This document shows, in pieces, positions 1 to 6,423 of a stretch of 13,901 nt of DNA. The first letter of the stretch is position 1. The number at the start of each line of letters is the position of its first letter. This DNA is from JBGCDD01 sp045105075. GTDB taxonomy: Bacteria; Pseudomonadota; Alphaproteobacteria; Rhodobacterales; Rhodobacteraceae. The position numbers and the translations under genes are program-made. The DNA lies in the NCBI GenBank assembly GCA_045105075.1, contig JBGCDD010000009.1, forward strand, positions 1 to 13,901. Direction: 5' to 3'. The notes beneath the pieces were generated by a model. That model made no database searches. It was given only the letters and a program-made list of their open reading frames with translations, and was not told where the DNA came from.

Positions 1-80
1 CCGCCAAACAGGTCGGTGAACGAGATCATGAAGTACTTGATGCCGTTTTCGCGGGCAAAAGTGGCGAGATCTTGGGTCAT
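1..80 (-). CDS. glnT: Type III glutamine synthetase (GlnT-like), N-terminal fragment
   Basis: Only the first 26 codons are in the window; the gene runs off the left edge. The start is ATG at 80-78, with GGAG at 90-87 six bases upstream. The translated N-terminus contains KYFMISFTDLFG, which I recognise as the start of the beta-Grasp domain of GlnT-type (type III) glutamine synthetases; these make glutamine from glutamate, ammonia and ATP. The gene lies 20 bases after the glxD stop, so it is probably the last gene of the glxBCD operon, an arrangement known from rhizobia and roseobacters. The related gamma-glutamylmethylamide synthetase GmaS is the main alternative, but its N-terminus as I remember it differs (a YVLAQFVDIHG type). 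With 26 residues the exact substrate cannot be settled. Confidence 0.72.
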   Translation of the reverse strand, partial: MTQDLATFARENGIKYFMISFTDLFG

Positions 81-100
81 ATCGGGCTCCGTGTTTCGGA

Positions 101-1444
101 TCAGTAAGAGGTGCCGGGCTTGCCGGGGTACCAATCGGTGCCGGCCATCGGGATTTTGGCCATGGCGGCGGCCTCCAGGGTCAGCGCGCAAAGGTCTTCG
201 GGTTCCAGGTTGTGCAAATGGCTTTTGCCGCAGGCGCGCGCGATGGTCTGGGCCTCAAGCGTCATCACCTTGAGGTAATTGTTCAGCCGCCGCCCCCCTT
301 CGATCGGGTCAAAACGGGCCATCAAATCAGGGTCTTGCGTGGTGATGCCGGCGGGGTCCTGGCCTTCGTGCCAGTCATCATAAGCGCCCGCCGTGGTGCC
401 AAGGGCGTTGTACTCGGCCTCGTATTTCGGGTCATTGTCGCCAAGCGCGATCAGCGCGGCGGTGCCGATGGCGACCGCATCCGCGCCCATGGCCATGGCT
501 TTGGCCACATCGGCGCCGTTGCGGATCCCGCCCGAGACAATCAGTTGTACTTCGCGGTGCATATCAAGGTCTTGCAGCGCGCGCACGGCCTCGCGGATGC
601 AGGCCAAAATGGGCTGGCCCACATGTTCGATGAACACATCCTGGGTGGCCGCGGTGCCGCCTTGCATGCCGTCCAGCACCACCACATCAGCGCCCGCCTT
701 GACCGCCAGCGTGGTGTCAAAATAGGGCCGCGCACCGCCGATCTTGACATAGATCGGGACGTTCCAGCCAGTGATTTCACGCAGCTCCAGGATTTTGATT
801 TCCAAGTCGTCCGGGCCGGTCCAGTCCGGGTGACGGCAGGCGCTGCGCTGGTCTATCCCTTTGGGAAGGTTGCGCATTTTGGCGACGCGGTCGCTGATTT
901 TCTGGCCCAGCAACATCCCACCACCGCCGGGTTTTGCACCCTGGCCGACGACAATTTCAATCGCATCCGCGCGGCGCAGATCATCTGGGTTCATGCCATA
1001 ACGGCTGGGCAGATATTGATAGACCAGCTTGTTGGAATGGCCGCGTTCTTCCTCGGTCATGCCGCCATCTCCGGTGGTGGTCGAGGTGCCCGCCAGCGTC
1101 GCACCTCGGCCCAACGCCTCTTTGGCTGGGCCCGACAGCGCGCCAAACGACATGCCCGCAATGGTCACCGGAATGTCGAGATGGATCGGATTGTTTGCAA
1201 AACGGGTGCCCAGAGTAACCGAAGTTTCACATTTCTCGCGGTAGCCTTCCAACGGATAGCGCGACATGGAGGCGCCCAGGAACAGCAGATCGTCAAAATG
1301 GGGCAGGCGGCGTTTGGCCCCGCCGCCGCGAATGTCATAAATGCCGGTGGCCGCCGCACGACGGATTTCGGCGTTCACTGCGGTGGTGAACGTGGCCGAT
1401 TGAACGGGCGTCGTGCGTGGCACGCCGGTGGGGTCGTCTTTCAT
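101..1444 (-). CDS. glxD: GlxD-like FMN-binding glutamate synthase domain protein
   Basis: A 447-residue protein equivalent to the synthase domain of glutamate synthase as a separate subunit. It would use ammonia released by GlxB to aminate a 2-oxo acid on an FMN cofactor, in the cytoplasm. Visible landmarks: MSFGALSGPAKEALGRGA (about 98-115), the glycine-rich GQGAKPGGGG (168-177), VKIGGARP (233-240), LDGMQGGTAAT (257-267), and the FMN-phosphate barrel segment around VSGGIRNGADV (303-313) to AIGTAALIALG (325-335). Five cysteines (72, 203, 282, 405, 419) are present, but not with the close spacing that binds the [3Fe-4S] cluster in GltB, and the segment after 335 has none until 405. Start ATG at 1444, with GAGGG at 1455-1451. 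It follows glxC after 90 bases that hold tandem hairpins. N-methylglutamate synthase subunit MgsC is a close relative and the main alternative. Confidence 0.88.
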   Translation of the reverse strand: MKDDPTGVPRTTPVQSATFTTAVNAEIRRAAATGIYDIRGGGAKRRLPHFDDLLFLGASMSRYPLEGYREKCETSVTLGTRFANNPIHLDIPVTIAGMSFGALSGPAKEALGRGATLAGTSTTTGDGGMTEEERGHSNKLVYQYLPSRYGMNPDDLRRADAIEIVVGQGAKPGGGGMLLGQKISDRVAKMRNLPKGIDQRSACRHPDWTGPDDLEIKILELREITGWNVPIYVKIGGARPYFDTTLAVKAGADVVVLDGMQGGTAATQDVFIEHVGQPILACIREAVRALQDLDMHREVQLIVSGGIRNGADVAKAMAMGADAVAIGTAALIALGDNDPKYEAEYNALGTTAGAYDDWHEGQDPAGITTQDPDLMARFDPIEGGRRLNNYLKVMTLEAQTIARACGKSHLHNLEPEDLCALTLEAAAMAKIPMAGTDWYPGKPGTSY

Positions 1445-1462
1445 GTCTGGCCCTCAAGAGGT

Positions 1463-1543
1463 GTCCCGCGTGTGGCGGGGTTAATATGCGTCCTGCCGGA
1501 GGCGGGTCTAGTAAGCACCCTGCCTTGGGCGGGTTCAATAAGC
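1463..1543 (-). repeat. Three tandem 27-bp hairpin-forming units between glxC and glxD
   Basis: Units lie at 1463-1489, 1490-1516 and 1517-1543. Neighbouring units match at 19 of 27 positions each, with no gaps. Every unit carries a GC-rich inverted repeat around a 3-5 base loop (plus strand: CCCGC/GCGGG in the first, CCTGCC/GGCGGG in the second and third), followed by an AT-rich tail ending in GC. Differences fall mainly in the loop and tail, so the stems are preserved. The third unit overlaps the glxC stop codon (1537-1535). In the glx transcript this would give three hairpins in a row just before glxD. Possible roles are mRNA processing, stabilisation or attenuation, or the units may be REP-like intergenic repeats. 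Function is inferred; the repeat itself is directly visible. Confidence 0.85.
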
Positions 1544-2212
1544 ATTATCGATGGAGAAGTTATAAAGGTGACGGGCCGATCCATAGCGTTTGAACTCGGT
1601 GGCTTTGGCCGCACAGCCGCCGCGATCCAGCAGCTCCTGCAGCTGGGTCAAATGCTCTGGGCGCATCTCTTTTTCGATGCAATCCGCGCCCAGCGATTTG
1701 ACCGAACCGCGCACGAACAGGCGCGCCTCATAGATCGAATCGCCCAGGGCATCGCCCGCATCGCCGCAGACCACAAGATTGCCCGATTGCGCCATGAACG
1801 CCGACATATGACCGATATTGCCGTGCACAATGATGTCGATGCCCTTCATCGAGATGCCGCAGCGCGACGAGGCATTGCCCTTGATCACCAGCGTGCCGCC
1901 ATTGCCGGTGGCGCCGGCATATTGACTGGCATCGCCGTCCACGATCACCGTGCCCGACATCATGTTTTCGCCCGTGCCGGGCCCGGCCGAGCCGTGGATG
2001 TGCACTGTCGCCTGTTTGTTCATGCCGGCGCAATAATATCCGGTCGAGCCTTTGACATTGACCTCGATCGGCGCGTCCAGCCCAACCGCAATGGCATGGC
2101 TGCCGCGCGGATTGACGATCTCCCAATGGGTCTGATTGGTGGTTTCACTCTGCGCCTGCAGGGTCGCGTTCAGCGCGCGCAGCCCGTCGGTTTCCAGATC
2201 AAAGACATGCAT
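1535..2212 (-). CDS. glxC: GlxC-like GXGXG-domain protein (glutamate synthase beta-helix subunit)
   Basis: A 225-residue protein matching the C-terminal GXGXG beta-helix domain of glutamate synthase, here as a free-standing subunit. From about residue 60 to 185 it has regularly spaced glycine-rich strands (GPGTGENMMSGTVIVDGDAS, then GGTLVIKGNAS, IDIIVHGNIG, NLVVCGDAGD, ARLFVRGSV), the expected pattern of a right-handed beta-helix. In GOGAT this domain is structural and helps link the amidotransferase and synthase sites. The start ATG (2212) is one base after the TGA of glxB, with AGAAGG about nine bases upstream inside glxB, so translation is probably coupled. The last codons run into the tandem hairpin repeats. 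MgsB of N-methylglutamate synthase is the alternative name for a protein of this type. Confidence 0.86.
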   Translation of the reverse strand: MHVFDLETDGLRALNATLQAQSETTNQTHWEIVNPRGSHAIAVGLDAPIEVNVKGSTGYYCAGMNKQATVHIHGSAGPGTGENMMSGTVIVDGDASQYAGATGNGGTLVIKGNASSRCGISMKGIDIIVHGNIGHMSAFMAQSGNLVVCGDAGDALGDSIYEARLFVRGSVKSLGADCIEKEMRPEHLTQLQELLDRGGCAAKATEFKRYGSARHLYNFSIDNAY

Positions 2213-2213
2213 C

Positions 2214-3143
2214 TCAGGCGGCCTTCTCTTGGGCGGTCGGGGCGTGTGCGTGCGACCAGAAGTAAACGGTTGCAGGCTCCGGCTCCCAGACCCGCGCGGT
2301 GTCGATGCCCGGCAGGTTCACCAAAGCGCGATATTCCGAGCCAAACGCCACATATTGCTCGGTCTCCGCCATGACAGCGGGCTTGCAGGCAATGGGGTCA
2401 CGCAGTACGCCAAAGCCATCTTTGGTGCCGACCACAAAGGTAAAAAAGCCGTCCAGATCATCCAGCGCGCTTTGCAAAGCCTCGCCTAGGGTCGATCCGG
2501 TCTGCATTTTCCAGGTCAGATAGGCCGCGCCCACTTCGGTGTCGTTTTCGGTTTCGATGTGCACGCCCAGCCGGCGCAGTTTGCGCCGCAGCGCGTTATG
2601 ATTGGACAGTGATCCGTTGTGCACCAAACACTGATCCGCGCCGGTGTTGAACGGGTGCGCGCCCATCGTGGTGACGGCGGATTCGGTCGCCATGCGGGTG
2701 TGGCCGATCCCATGTGTGCCACTCATCTGCCTGATATCAAAGCGTTGCGCCACATTTTTGGGCAGGCCGACTTCCTTATAGATCTCTAAACAGGCGCCGC
2801 TGCTCATCACGCGCACTTGTGGCGCGATCTCTGCCAGCACTGTACGCGCCGCTTCGATTTGATTGCTTTTGATCGTCAGAACGGCGTGGGTGTCTTTGGT
2901 TTGCAATTCGACCTTGCCTTTGATCCGCTTGCGCAGCGCCTTGTCGAGCCCGTCAAAAGCGACATCCGGGTGGTCGGATTGCACCGTCAGCTTAGCGTAA
3001 CCTTCAGATTCCGAACCGTAAATCGCAATCCCGGCACTGTCGGGGCCGCGATCCGTCATTGTCACCAGCATATCGCTCAGCATGTCACCCAAATCAGGCT
3101 CCAGCGACGCGTCCTTCAAAAACAGACCCACAATTCCACACAT
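2214..3143 (-). CDS. glxB: GlxB-like class II glutamine amidotransferase
   Basis: A 309-residue Ntn-type glutaminase. The protein begins MCGIVGLF, so Cys2 becomes the N-terminal nucleophile once Met is removed. Other class II amidotransferase landmarks are DRGPDSAG (31-38), HTRMAT (148-153), HNGSLSN (175-181) and, near 230, LDGFFTFVVGTKDG, as in GltB and GlmS/PurF N-terminal domains. It should hydrolyse glutamine and pass ammonia to GlxD. No synthase or sugar-isomerase domain follows, which fits a split enzyme GlxB+GlxC+GlxD. Start ATG at 3143, with GGAGAC at 3156-3151. It is the first gene of the operon; 202 bases separate it from rpe, and an inverted repeat at 3203-3226 is a candidate operator. 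MgsA of N-methylglutamate synthase is the closest alternative. Confidence 0.87.
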   Translation of the reverse strand: MCGIVGLFLKDASLEPDLGDMLSDMLVTMTDRGPDSAGIAIYGSESEGYAKLTVQSDHPDVAFDGLDKALRKRIKGKVELQTKDTHAVLTIKSNQIEAARTVLAEIAPQVRVMSSGACLEIYKEVGLPKNVAQRFDIRQMSGTHGIGHTRMATESAVTTMGAHPFNTGADQCLVHNGSLSNHNALRRKLRRLGVHIETENDTEVGAAYLTWKMQTGSTLGEALQSALDDLDGFFTFVVGTKDGFGVLRDPIACKPAVMAETEQYVAFGSEYRALVNLPGIDTARVWEPEPATVYFWSHAHAPTAQEKAA

Positions 3144-3202
3144 GAAAAACGTCTCCGATAAGCAAAAAACCCGTTTCGACTCAGACGCTAACAGACAAAA
3201 AT

Positions 3203-3226
3203 AGTTCCCTCAATACACAGGAAACT
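3203..3226. promoter_or_regulatory. 24-bp inverted repeat, candidate operator upstream of glxB
   Basis: Arms AGTTCCC and GGAAACT are separated by ten bases (centre-to-centre distance about 17) and pair at six of seven positions. It lies about 60-83 bases before the glxB ATG, overlapping possible -35 elements. The size suits a dimeric regulator, but no regulator gene is in the window and the family cannot be told. Confidence 0.45.
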
Positions 3227-3292
3227 TTTTTTCATAATGGGCAAATGGCGCTTGGTCACAGTATCAGCTGCACATAAGTCGCGCAGGGTTTC

Positions 3293-3311
3293 GGTTCAAA
3301 AAGAACCTTTT
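3293..3311. terminator. Short hairpin followed by T run, possible weak terminator
   Basis: On the plus strand GGTTC, a five-A loop and GAACC are followed by TTTT. On the minus strand, the direction of rpe, the same hairpin lies about 35 bases past the rpe stop but is followed by GAAA, so it lacks the T tract expected for a rho-independent terminator in that direction. It may end rpe transcripts inefficiently or be chance. Confidence 0.25.
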
Positions 3312-3345
3312 GCACCATAGGTTTGGAGGGTTTGCGAACGTCTGG

Positions 3346-4035
3346 TCAGGCATAAACCCCAAGTGCCGCAGCGCGGATAGCACGGATGTTTTCGCCGTAA
3401 GGGGCGGGGTTACTGACCGAACCGCCTTTGAATACGGCTGATCCTGCGACCAACACATCTGCTCCGGCCTGGGCAACCAATGGGGCTGTAACTTTGTCCA
3501 CACCGCCGTCGATTTCGATGTGAACAGGGCGGTCGCCAATCATTGCGCGCAACGTGCGGATTTTGGCCGACATGTCGATGAATCTTTGTCCACCAAATCC
3601 CGGGTTTACGGTCATCACACAGATCAGATCGGTCAAATCCAGCAAATCCTCTACGGCTGCAGCTGGTGTGCCTGGGTTTAGGGCCAAACCTGCCTTGGCA
3701 CCGCTGGCGCGAATGGCCTGCATGGTGCGGTGCGGGTGCGGGCCTGCCTCAAGATGCGCTGTGATCACATCTGCGCCGGCTTGCGCAAAGGCCTCGATGT
3801 AGGGATCCACGGGCGCGATCATCAAATGCACATCCATCACACCCGCAATATGGGGGCGGATCGCGGCACAGGTGGCCGGGCCAAAGCTGATATTGGGCAC
3901 GAAATGCCCATCCATCACATCGACATGCACCCAATCTGCACCCTGAGATTCCACGGCGGCACATTCTGCGCCAAAATTGGCAAAATCGGCGGCCAGAATG
4001 GACGGGGCAATTTTGAGCGAGCGGTCAAATGACAT
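3346..4035 (-). CDS. rpe: Ribulose-phosphate 3-epimerase
   Basis: A 229-residue TIM-barrel enzyme interconverting D-ribulose 5-phosphate and D-xylulose 5-phosphate in the pentose phosphate (or Calvin) pathway. Family signatures are clear: IAPSILAADF (9-18), HVDVMDGHFVPN (37-48), DVHLM (68-72), the loop MTVNPGFGGQ (141-150) and EIDGGV (174-179). The metal ligands and catalytic residues expected from known structures are present: His37, Asp39, His70 and Asp176. The length is normal. I chose ATG at 4035 because AAGGGA lies about eight bases upstream and homologues begin here; a frame opening 57 bases earlier adds unrelated residues. The genes on either side have no obvious link to it, and the region upstream holds no recognisable gene, so it is probably transcribed alone. 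Confidence 0.96.
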   Translation of the reverse strand: MSFDRSLKIAPSILAADFANFGAECAAVESQGADWVHVDVMDGHFVPNISFGPATCAAIRPHIAGVMDVHLMIAPVDPYIEAFAQAGADVITAHLEAGPHPHRTMQAIRASGAKAGLALNPGTPAAAVEDLLDLTDLICVMTVNPGFGGQRFIDMSAKIRTLRAMIGDRPVHIEIDGGVDKVTAPLVAQAGADVLVAGSAVFKGGSVSNPAPYGENIRAIRAAALGVYA

Positions 4036-4629
4036 GGGCAATCCCTTGGTAAGCCAATTGGGTCGGATATAGACCTGTGTGCCGGGCGCCACCAGCCCCT
4101 CGGTGCGAAGGAGCAGCCCAAACCGCGACGATTATTGATGTTGTCGGAGCGTGGCCCCGCAGCAAGCGTCGGCTGATCCAGTACAAAGATTGAGCAGCGT
4201 TGCATCATCACCAGCGCGCCACTCCTGCGACACTGTGAAGGCCGCAGTTCATCACATTCGCGAGGAAGACTGCGAAAGATATGGGATCGTGCAAGGCATT
4301 GCTTTGAATTATTAAAAACTGCAAATGCCGCTGATCCGGGATGCATGGGTGTTGGTCCGCCACACTAAAAACCGCGCTCTGATCGGCCAAATGCCAGTCC
4401 TTCATGACCGTATCAACCCTCAGGGCGCCAAAGCGATTTTGCCGTAACTTCTGAGTGTGAAGTCTCTGGAGTTTGTGATCTGAATTCATTTTTGGTGACG
4501 CGGATTTACCAGATGGATCTGTTTGCAATCTGCTCGGTCGCCGAACGTGTGGCCACTGCGAGTGCGCTGAATTTAGGTCACATTTGCTAGAAAGCAGGCC
4601 GCGCATCTGGCGAATCCAGCACGTCAAAT

Positions 4630-4775
4630 CACACAGATCAACATCGGTGCGCCGCATGTCAACGCGACCTTAACCAAGTGAATGGCTCGGCCAACGCGTG
4701 TCAACGTGCAGTCTTTTGTCCGGTTTGCCTGACGTTCGGTGCGGGCTTGGATGCGACGCGTTGTTGATCTGTGTG
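4630..4775. repeat. Pair of perfect 14-bp inverted repeats flanking 118 bp
   Basis: CACACAGATCAACA at 4630-4643 is exactly the reverse complement of 4762-4775. The match stops at one mismatch and then continues for two more bases inward. The enclosed 118 bases code for nothing recognisable. The arrangement resembles the ends of a very short mobile-element remnant, though no target-site duplication was identified. Confidence 0.6.
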
Positions 4776-4790
4776 CTTTTCCCGAGTGCC

Positions 4791-4816
4791 GAGAGGCCAT
4801 GACCCAACGGCCTCTC
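4791..4816. repeat. Hairpin with perfect 8-bp stem
   Basis: GAGAGGCC (4791-4798) and GGCCTCTC (4809-4816) pair perfectly around a ten-base loop, just beyond the right arm of the 14-bp inverted repeat. There is no T tract after it on either strand, so it is not a typical terminator. Its role is unknown. Confidence 0.5.
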
Positions 4817-5070
4817 CGACGCAAGGTTCGGTTGTTGTTCTGCGCCATCAGATCATGGTCCAAATGGTGTCTACGTTTGCCGAGTTGCCAACCCTGCCTG
4901 CGCTTAACGGACAGTTTGAAAGGGTCGCTACGTAGGCAAACAGCACCTTGTGCGACAGCTCGAAGATCTTGCCTTGTGCGGTGTTCTGAATTTGATCCTT
5001 TGTTGTGACCATGAACAAGCGTCTTCGCCTCTATTATGACGATCAGGGGCAGGCCAAATCCTTGGCGCAT

Positions 5071-5091
5071 CCTGATCAAACTTTGGTCAGG
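5071..5091. repeat. 21-bp near-perfect palindrome
   Basis: CCTGATCAAA and TTTGGTCAGG pair at nine of ten positions around a single central C. It lies about 170-190 bases past the end of the eight-gene minus-strand run. Palindromes of this compactness can be protein-binding sites; it is too compact (one-base loop) for a stable RNA hairpin and has no T tract. Confidence 0.45.
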
Positions 5092-5259
5092 CAGAACGGG
5101 ATTTCGGTGGCTGCAAGCCTGCTCAAGGTGGAAGGCGTGTCTTTTGCGACCCGCCTTGCTTGTTGGGCGACGCACAACGCAAATGATCAGTTATTTTTCC
5201 GCGGTCAGGCTCGCCGCCAGGACGCGGCGCAGGCCAAATGGGCGTTATATGATGCAAGA

Positions 5260-5946
5260 TCAGGCCAAGGCAAAGCGGCGGATCAGATGAAACCGCCCGT
5301 CTTCCGCCTCGCCGACCAACGCAATGTCATTGATGCGAAACGGGTCTGGCAGGATCGGGCCGAGCTGCGCTTGCAAATGGGTTTGAACCGCGTCGATCTG
5401 GGTTTTTGCCAACCGCGTGCTCAGAGTGATGTGAAAGGTGAAATCCTCCATCACATGCGGATACCCCCACTGCAGCAAATGCGCCTCTTGTCGTGGGCTC
5501 AACCCGGCGGCGCGCCGGCGGGTCAGTTCGCCATCAAGGGCAGGCGCGCGAAAGTGATCAAGATCGCGCACGCAGGCGGCGGCCAACGCGGGCAATCCGC
5601 CTTGATCGCCCGTCGGACACAGCGCCAGAAACCGACCCAACCGACGCAGGCGCAACGCGCCCAGATGCAATTGCGGCTGGGCTGCGGCCAGTGTGGCGCA
5701 AGCGGCCTCAAGCGCGTTCTGAGAGGTTCCATCGGCCAGGCGAAACGGCGGTTTCAAAGTGCCGTGCAACCCATATTTGCGCGGTGTCCGGGTGATGTCA
5801 TCCCAGTTCGCAGGTGGGTTCGTCGGCCGTGTTTCCTGCCCGGTCTCGACATTCCAGCCCAGCCAGTCCGTGCACGATATGCGCCAGGGGGCATCGGTGG
5901 GCGGGGCATAATAAATCGCGTAGCGTGACCACATATCCTGCCCCAT
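5260..5946 (-). CDS. DUF1045 family 2H-type phosphoesterase
   Basis: A 228-residue protein of the DUF1045 family (the 'putative phosphonate metabolism protein' family often found in phn operons). It shows the two H-x-T motifs of the 2H phosphoesterase fold: HGT at 61-63 in YGLHGTLKPPF and HIT at 172-174 in FTFHITLS. Enzymes of this fold open cyclic phosphates or cleave phosphodiesters in the cytoplasm; the substrate of this one is unknown. It is the last gene of the eight-gene run. The ATG at 5946 directly abuts the TAA of the methyltransferase (TAAATG), which favours coupled translation; an in-frame ATG at 5934 preceding WSRYAIYY is a possible alternative. Oddly, no phn gene is nearby: its neighbours are glycosyltransferases and sugar-modifying enzymes. 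Family assignment is firm, role is inference. Confidence 0.85.
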   Translation of the reverse strand: MGQDMWSRYAIYYAPPTDAPWRISCTDWLGWNVETGQETRPTNPPANWDDITRTPRKYGLHGTLKPPFRLADGTSQNALEAACATLAAAQPQLHLGALRLRRLGRFLALCPTGDQGGLPALAAACVRDLDHFRAPALDGELTRRRAAGLSPRQEAHLLQWGYPHVMEDFTFHITLSTRLAKTQIDAVQTHLQAQLGPILPDPFRINDIALVGEAEDGRFHLIRRFALA

Positions 5947-6423
5947 TTAGACCCGGTAAAACAGATAGCGATCCGGCGCGATCGTGTCCGGACCGCTCAG
6001 CGCGGCAAACCCGACCAGTGGCTGACCCGACACGATCAACGCGCCGGGCGCCAAAACAGCACCCAGAGCCGGGCTTAGCCGGGCGGCTTCGGCCACGTCC
6101 TGATCTTTGATGCCGGAGCCAAAATCATAATGGGCCAGCACGATTTTCGCGTCGATTTTGGCCAGTTTGTGCAACATCGCTTCGGCTTCGCCTTCCAGGA
6201 AATCAGCTGCCGGAGGTTCGCAGGACGGGTGGCATTGCAGCACCCGGTCGATCACCCAGATGCGCCGATCCGGCAGGGTTTCGCGCAGGTGATCATAGGT
6301 GCGCCCGTTGCCCAGCCCCAGATCCAGCACGTCGCCGGGGTGATCTGCAATCTGGGCTGCGGCCCAGTTCAATCCGTCGCGTTGAGCGGCCAGACGGCGC
6401 AACATCGACTCTAGTCTGCTCAT
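5947..6423 (-). CDS. Small class I SAM-dependent methyltransferase (Methyltransf_17-like)
   Basis: A 158-residue protein with a Rossmann-type SAM-binding signature, VLDLGLGNGRTYDHLRE (32-48; glycine-rich loop 36-40), and an acidic residue after the second strand (WVIDR, Asp59). The whole protein is barely longer than one methyltransferase domain, as in the family named 'S-adenosyl-L-methionine methyltransferase' (Methyltransf_17), which I believe it belongs to. The methyl acceptor cannot be read from the sequence. The start ATG (6423) overlaps the TGA of the deacetylase by four bases (ATGA), and its own stop abuts the DUF1045 start, so it sits inside a translationally coupled run. The context suggests methylation of a sugar or of the carrier made by the same genes. 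Confidence 0.78.
   Translation of the reverse strand: MSRLESMLRRLAAQRDGLNWAAAQIADHPGDVLDLGLGNGRTYDHLRETLPDRRIWVIDRVLQCHPSCEPPAADFLEGEAEAMLHKLAKIDAKIVLAHYDFGSGIKDQDVAEAARLSPALGAVLAPGALIVSGQPLVGFAALSGPDTIAPDRYLFYRV

Larger units (their letters stand above)
3144..3345 (-). promoter_or_regulatory. Upstream region of glxB, probable operon promoter
   Basis: This 202-base AT-richer gap between rpe and glxB should hold the glx promoter. Reading the minus strand, TTGAGG (inside the 3203-3226 inverted repeat) is followed after 17 bases by TAGCGT, a weak sigma-70-like pair; TATTTT just downstream of the repeat is another possible -10. Neither is convincing by eye. A run of T residues and the inverted repeat suggest regulated initiation, as expected for a nitrogen-use operon. 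The exact promoter is not determined. Confidence 0.4.
4036..5259. other. Gene-poor region of about 1.2 kb, possible decayed DNA
   Basis: No reading frame here gives a recognisable protein. The frames that stay open (minus 4208-4657, minus 4624-5175, plus 4739-5008) have compositions typical of non-coding frames: arginine, histidine and cysteine rich, with no periodic hydrophobic pattern. The DNA looks less GC-rich than the genes on both sides and lacks their strong G/C preference at third codon positions. It contains a 14-bp inverted repeat (4630-4643 with 4762-4775), an 8-bp-stem hairpin (4791-4816) and a 21-bp near-palindrome (5071-5091). The right-hand part must hold the rpe promoter on its rpe side and the end of the eight-gene transcript on the other, but no strong terminator was seen. 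A relic of an insertion element or a decayed gene is my best guess. Confidence 0.6.

Noticed and set aside
1..80. GmaS (gamma-glutamylmethylamide synthetase) instead of GlnT
   Set aside because: The visible N-terminal motif KYFMISFTDLFG fits GlnT better, but 26 residues cannot exclude it; treated as the alternative.
1335..1538. Minus-strand frame from a TTG at 1538 whose first 27 residues repeat every nine residues
   Set aside because: The repeat follows automatically from the 27-bp DNA repeats; the rest overlaps glxD in another frame and lacks coding character.
212..2374. Very long open plus-strand frame (720 codons) across glxD, the intergenic hairpins and glxC
   Set aside because: It is antisense to two clear enzymes with conserved motifs, and its composition (Arg, His, Ala and Gln rich, no domain) is typical of an antisense frame in GC-rich DNA.
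4762..4816. Rho-independent terminator for the eight-gene run at the 8-bp hairpin
   Set aside because: It has no T tract on the minus strand and lies more than 400 bases from the last stop codon.
4208..5175. Two overlapping minus-strand frames (4208-4657 and 4624-5175) as possible genes
   Set aside because: No motif, unusual composition and no convincing ribosome binding site; kept only as part of the gene-poor region.
5005..5928. Plus-strand open frame of 307 codons
   Set aside because: Two thirds of it is antisense to the DUF1045 gene, and the remaining part shows no recognisable domain.
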